From Nostoc sp. NMS7 (GTDB lineage Bacteria; Cyanobacteriota; Cyanobacteriia; Cyanobacteriales; Nostocaceae), in contig NZ_JABXKJ010000263.1 of NCBI RefSeq assembly GCF_017115085.1, positions 1 through 64,000 of the forward strand: 64,000 nt of DNA, given 5' to 3'. The notes below the pieces were generated by a model that saw only the letters and a list, made by a program, of their open reading frames with translations, had not been told where the DNA came from and did not search any database. Shown piece after piece: positions 61,683 through 64,000 of this stretch. Numbering within the stretch: the stretch's first letter is position 1; every line of letters starts with the position of its first letter. A program made the position numbers and the translations under genes.

Positions 61683-62013
61683 GTTGTTCACTCTCTTCAA
61701 GTTGTTTGCTTAAAGCTGCTATCCTGCCGTGATGAAAGTCAATCTCATCTTGAATTTTGGTAAGGAGTTGTTCTGGTGTTAATGGCGTAATCTCAGATTC
61801 GGTGAAGTACTTGATGTCTTCAGCGTCCGCTTGAACATCAGGAAGTACACAATAACGCCAAGTTTGTTGGTATTGATAAGCGGGTTTGCTGCCAGCGTGA
61901 TAGTATGTACAGCCAATAATTAACCCCTGTTTAACCCATTGCCCAAAATGATATTTCGGTGGCGTCCAATCATGTGGCATGGAGATTGAGAGTTTTTGAG
62001 GAGAAAAAGTCAT
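61675..62013 (-). CDS. Paralogue of the C-terminal domain of the adjacent HNH protein
   Basis: A 112-residue protein: HDWTPPKYHFGQWVKQGLII and PEQLLTKIQDEIDFHHGRIA. The HNH protein directly upstream ends with the same domain (SHWSQPKYHFGQLVKQGRII, LEQLQAEIEYEKS). The repeated PKYHFGQ motif marks a tandem duplication. It overlaps both neighbours (4 bp and 8 bp). Confidence 0.7.
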   Translation of the reverse strand: MTFSPQKLSISMPHDWTPPKYHFGQWVKQGLIIGCTYYHAGSKPAYQYQQTWRYCVLPDVQADAEDIKYFTESEITPLTPEQLLTKIQDEIDFHHGRIAALSKQLEESEQHD

Positions 62014-62624
62014 AATTGTTCACTCTCCTGTTTTGATGAAACTTGGACTACTTCACTCAACTGCTCGTCAAGAACAACTAAATTTTTTTGATGAATCTGG
62101 GCAAGGGATTTTTCGTACTCAATTTCAGCTTGCAATTGTTCTAATGACGGCGGTTTAATCTCTGGCTCATGAAGTTGGTCGGTATCATAACCAAGGTCAT
62201 CAAGCAGCACAGCGTAAATCCATCCTTTTCCTAAGTCGAAAGCCCTTCTTGTTCCTGGTGACTGATATTCAATCCCAATAATTCGACCTTGTTTAACTAA
62301 CTGTCCGAAATGATATTTGGGCTGTGACCAATGACTAGGAAAGCGAATGCATGATTTTTCAGCAATAATTTCTGGCGTTTCTTCTGGCATAGCATTACCT
62401 CGTTTTTGATTGCAGCCGTTACACGCTAGGCGTAGGTTTTTAATCTTGTTGCTTCCGCCACGGGATAACGGAATATAGTGGTCAATGGTCAGCGTTTCTG
62501 GCTTCAGGTTATGCCCACACCAAAAACACCTCATCCCGTACTTGGCTATCAAGTGTGGGCGTTTACGGTCTTTTTGACCGTGGTACAGCCCTTTGTGCAA
62601 GCGCAGACTAACGCTCGATTCCAT
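62010..62624 (-). CDS. HNH endonuclease with PKYHFGQ domain
   Basis: A 204-residue protein. The HNH part is GMRCFWCGHNLKPETLTIDH then IPLSRGGSNKIKNLRLACNG and CNQKRGNAMP (residues about 28-80), with two CxxC pairs and the H-N-H residues. The rest holds PKYHFGQLVKQGRIIG and a coiled-coil end. ATG 62624 overlaps the upstream gene by 17 bp. The nuclease is closely similar to the HNH at 31388. Confidence 0.8.
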   Translation of the reverse strand: MESSVSLRLHKGLYHGQKDRKRPHLIAKYGMRCFWCGHNLKPETLTIDHYIPLSRGGSNKIKNLRLACNGCNQKRGNAMPEETPEIIAEKSCIRFPSHWSQPKYHFGQLVKQGRIIGIEYQSPGTRRAFDLGKGWIYAVLLDDLGYDTDQLHEPEIKPPSLEQLQAEIEYEKSLAQIHQKNLVVLDEQLSEVVQVSSKQESEQL

Positions 62625-62850
62625 CTGGATGATGCTTTTTTCTAGCTGAGAGTGAAGCTTTGGCAAGTCCAAAAACTGTATCCACGGAGTAAGCATTTAC
62701 CCAAGCGTAATTAACCAAGCCATCTAACACTTCATCAAATGTGAAACCTTGGTTTTCAAGAAAGGTCATAACTTGAGCGGTTGTGCTGCATACAAAATCA
62801 TGCCTCTGTTCTTTGAGTGCGATGTCAAGCGAAATAACAAGCTTGTTCAT
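62608..62850 (-). CDS. Second stand-alone helical module
   Basis: An 80-residue protein: MNKLVISLDIALKEQRHDFV, VMTFLENQGFTFDEVLDGLV, then VFGLAKASLSARKKHHPDG. The FLENQGFTFDEVLDGL part matches the module at 61449 and the end of the 31388 protein. ATG 62850 follows AGGAAGGAAG and overlaps the upstream mini-gene by 4 bp (ATGA). Confidence 0.65.
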   Translation of the reverse strand: MNKLVISLDIALKEQRHDFVCSTTAQVMTFLENQGFTFDEVLDGLVNYAWVNAYSVDTVFGLAKASLSARKKHHPDGIER

Positions 62851-62975
62851 GCTTCCTTCCTCCCCGTGCCTCGATAAGTGCATTCTTCGGTATTCTTAGC
62901 AAGAGTTGGAAGGGTAAAAAAATGCACGAGAAATAAGGCAGCGCTTGCAGCTGCTAAGAAGTTTTGTAGTTTCAT
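62847..62975 (-). CDS. 42-residue exported peptide
   Basis: ATG 62975 opens a frame MKLQNFLAAASAALFLVHFF with likely cleavage after TLPTLA (residue 26), leaving a 16-residue peptide, KNTEECTYRGTGRKEA. Its TGA overlaps the next gene's ATG by 4 bp, which is good evidence of translation. No family recognised. Confidence 0.5.
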   Translation of the reverse strand: MKLQNFLAAASAALFLVHFFTLPTLAKNTEECTYRGTGRKEA

Positions 62976-63004
62976 AAAATTCTGTGTTGTAAAACTTTAG
63001 TAGG

Positions 63005-63847
63005 CTATGCTTTGACTGAAGCAGGATGTGTTTGTTGAATGTGCATCATCCACTGCTTAATCGCCCCTAGCTCCTCAAATTCTGGACTAACCACGCTGCT
63101 TACGTGTAAGGCATAGCTGTTTTCGGCGTGATTAGGGTGGTCTGTTTTATCAGCAGCCCAAGCCAAACACATAGTTTTTATAAGTTCATCAACTATATGT
63201 GGTTCAAGCTGGCTGGGACGTTCAACACCTTGAGATTGCAGCCACTCCACAATCAAGTCTCGTGGATAACCCAAAACCTCACGAACAAGCTTTACCCGTA
63301 AATCTTGCGGATGAACTGCTGAAGTCTTGGATGCCGGTGCCCCGTCACGGGCTGAATTTTTTAGCTGCAATCGTCCCCTACTTTCAGATTTCTTTTCTGA
63401 CGCGGTGTTACCGTCGTTATCCTCATCAGCTGCTACAGAAAGAATTGCACACAAGCTATGGTGATTGGGGCGAACGACATAATAATGGTCATTTTCACAG
63501 TTATGAACCACAAACTCATCCCCATGCTGTTCTAATACTTCAACCGTTGCGGCTCGTTCAGAGCGTGTTGTCAATACTTGAACTTGGCAATGCAAATGAT
63601 TCGTTAACGTGCCTGCAACATACTGTGATTTCACCCAATCAGTCGCCTCACAGTAAAGCGAACTGCGGTAAACCTCAACTCCCGCAACAGACACATACCA
63701 AGGGTTTTGCTCATTAAAAGCATCATGAGACAGTTCGGCAATCACAACACCTTTCACTTGTGCTTCAAAGTTGTAAAAGCCGTCAATGTCAGTGAAATTT
63801 ACGTCATTAGCAGAGAGTGCTTGAATAGTTTGAATTGTGTAAGTCAT
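63005..63847 (-). CDS. Paralogue of the SAP/SWIM-like protein's middle domain
   Basis: A 280-residue protein. Residues about 25-75 (AQVKGVVIAELSHDAF, NPWYVSVAGVEVYRSSLYCE) match the middle domain of the protein at 27200-28150 (DGEVVATITSDEDL, PWVVKIGGVEVHRRNTWALA). The zinc motif is not present. The C-terminal half (VKLVREVLGYPRDLIVEWLQ, QLEPHIVDELIKTMCLAWAA) is helical. Like its relative, it is first behind an operator-like inverted repeat. Confidence 0.6.
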   Translation of the reverse strand: MTYTIQTIQALSANDVNFTDIDGFYNFEAQVKGVVIAELSHDAFNEQNPWYVSVAGVEVYRSSLYCEATDWVKSQYVAGTLTNHLHCQVQVLTTRSERAATVEVLEQHGDEFVVHNCENDHYYVVRPNHHSLCAILSVAADEDNDGNTASEKKSESRGRLQLKNSARDGAPASKTSAVHPQDLRVKLVREVLGYPRDLIVEWLQSQGVERPSQLEPHIVDELIKTMCLAWAADKTDHPNHAENSYALHVSSVVSPEFEELGAIKQWMMHIQQTHPASVKA

Positions 63848-63940
63848 AATGAAGTGGTTCCATCTTTATGGTGGGTTTTTTACAAAAGGCGATCGCACTT
63901 GATTGGTAGTCGGGCGATCGCTTTTTGGTGTCTATATTTA

Positions 63941-63989
63941 GTGTATTGTTTTTACGATACAATGTCAAGCACTATAAGGTACAATACAC
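63941..63989. promoter_or_regulatory. Operator-like repeat, variant of that at 28249
   Basis: GTGTATTGT (63941-63949) and ACAATACAC (63981-63989) are exact reverse complements. The preceding TTTTTGGTGTCTATATTTA is nearly the same as TTTTTGGTGTCTGTATTTA before 28249, so the whole control region was duplicated and the half-sites changed from GTAATG to GTATTG. Confidence 0.6.
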
Positions 63990-64000
63990 TCAATACCTTG

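Larger units (their letters stand above)
22930..64000. mobile_element. Prophage-like integrated element at tRNA-Val (right end not in window)
   Basis: From the tRNA 3' end the gene content changes to phage and mobile functions: tyrosine recombinase, Rad52-like annealing protein, ParB-like protein, replication HTH protein, DpdA, C5-methyltransferase, major capsid protein, tail proteins and lysozyme. No second copy of the tRNA 3' end is visible up to 64000, so attR lies outside. No large terminase, portal or head-protease gene is recognised in the window. Confidence 0.8.

Noticed and set aside
1-64000. CRISPR array
   Set aside because: The repeat arrays present are spacerless tandem repeats (7 or 21 bp); no repeat-spacer pattern and no cas gene seen.

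Overview
The window comes from a filamentous, probably heterocyst-forming cyanobacterium (Nostoc/Anabaena type). The evidence is frequent HIP1 octamers (GCGATCGC), 7-bp tandem repeats of the TTGGGCA type between and inside genes, other Nostoc-style dispersed repeats, and a complete set of late phylloquinone-synthesis genes that includes a phytyl-transferase type MenA. All functional calls come from reading the sequence; no database search was run.

Region 1 (1-22.8 kb) is chromosome. It holds a sugar ABC transporter whose binding protein (4266-5525) is separated from its two permeases (61-1802) by 2.4 kb of repeats, a MITE-like element and toxin-antitoxin debris; nadA; a calcineurin-type phosphoesterase; tRNA-Thr, -Tyr and -Ser; a three-gene set (9.2-11.5 kb) of DUF6884-like, NurA-like and TGT/DpdA-like genes that looks damaged by a deletion; an intact RHH/PIN toxin-antitoxin pair; the phylloquinone cluster (thioesterase, menE, menC, menA, menF); a GNAT gene; proA; mazG; and a DUF2227-like membrane gene.

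Region 2 starts at tRNA-Val (22857-22929). A tyrosine recombinase gene follows the tRNA directly, and phage-like content continues to the end of the window, so I read 22.9 to >64 kb as one integrated prophage or phage-derived element whose far end lies outside. It has (a) a leftward DNA-transaction block at 24.2-28.2 kb (HTH, J-domain, DHH phosphoesterase, Rad52-like annealing protein, SAP/SWIM-like protein) behind an operator-like inverted repeat; (b) a GIY-YIG gene, a DUF2335 gene, an HNH gene and an XRE repressor region at 28-32.4 kb; (c) a rightward block at 32.4-40.6 kb with a ParB-like protein, a chimeric AlkB-like protein, a replication HTH protein, a Cys-rich protein, a DpdA-type transglycosylase and a C5-cytosine methyltransferase, several joined by ATGA overlaps; (d) a leftward structural block at 40.7-59 kb (fibre-like proteins, major capsid protein, scaffold-like protein, ferritin-like protein, tail hub, lysozyme, tape-measure-like protein), interrupted by an IS605-family tnpB insertion; (e) a divergent pair at 59-60.9 kb that resembles a cyanobacterial TRADD-N conflict system; (f) a second, split and duplicated HNH module plus a second SAP/SWIM-region paralogue with its own operator at 61.4-64 kb.

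The most notable systems are the predicted DNA hypermodification block (DpdA + C5-methyltransferase + AlkB-like + ParB-like), with a decayed DpdA relative elsewhere in the same chromosome; the TRADD-N/2-TM pair carried by a prophage; and a four-copy family of 25-bp palindromes confined to the element, one copy inside the parB-like gene.
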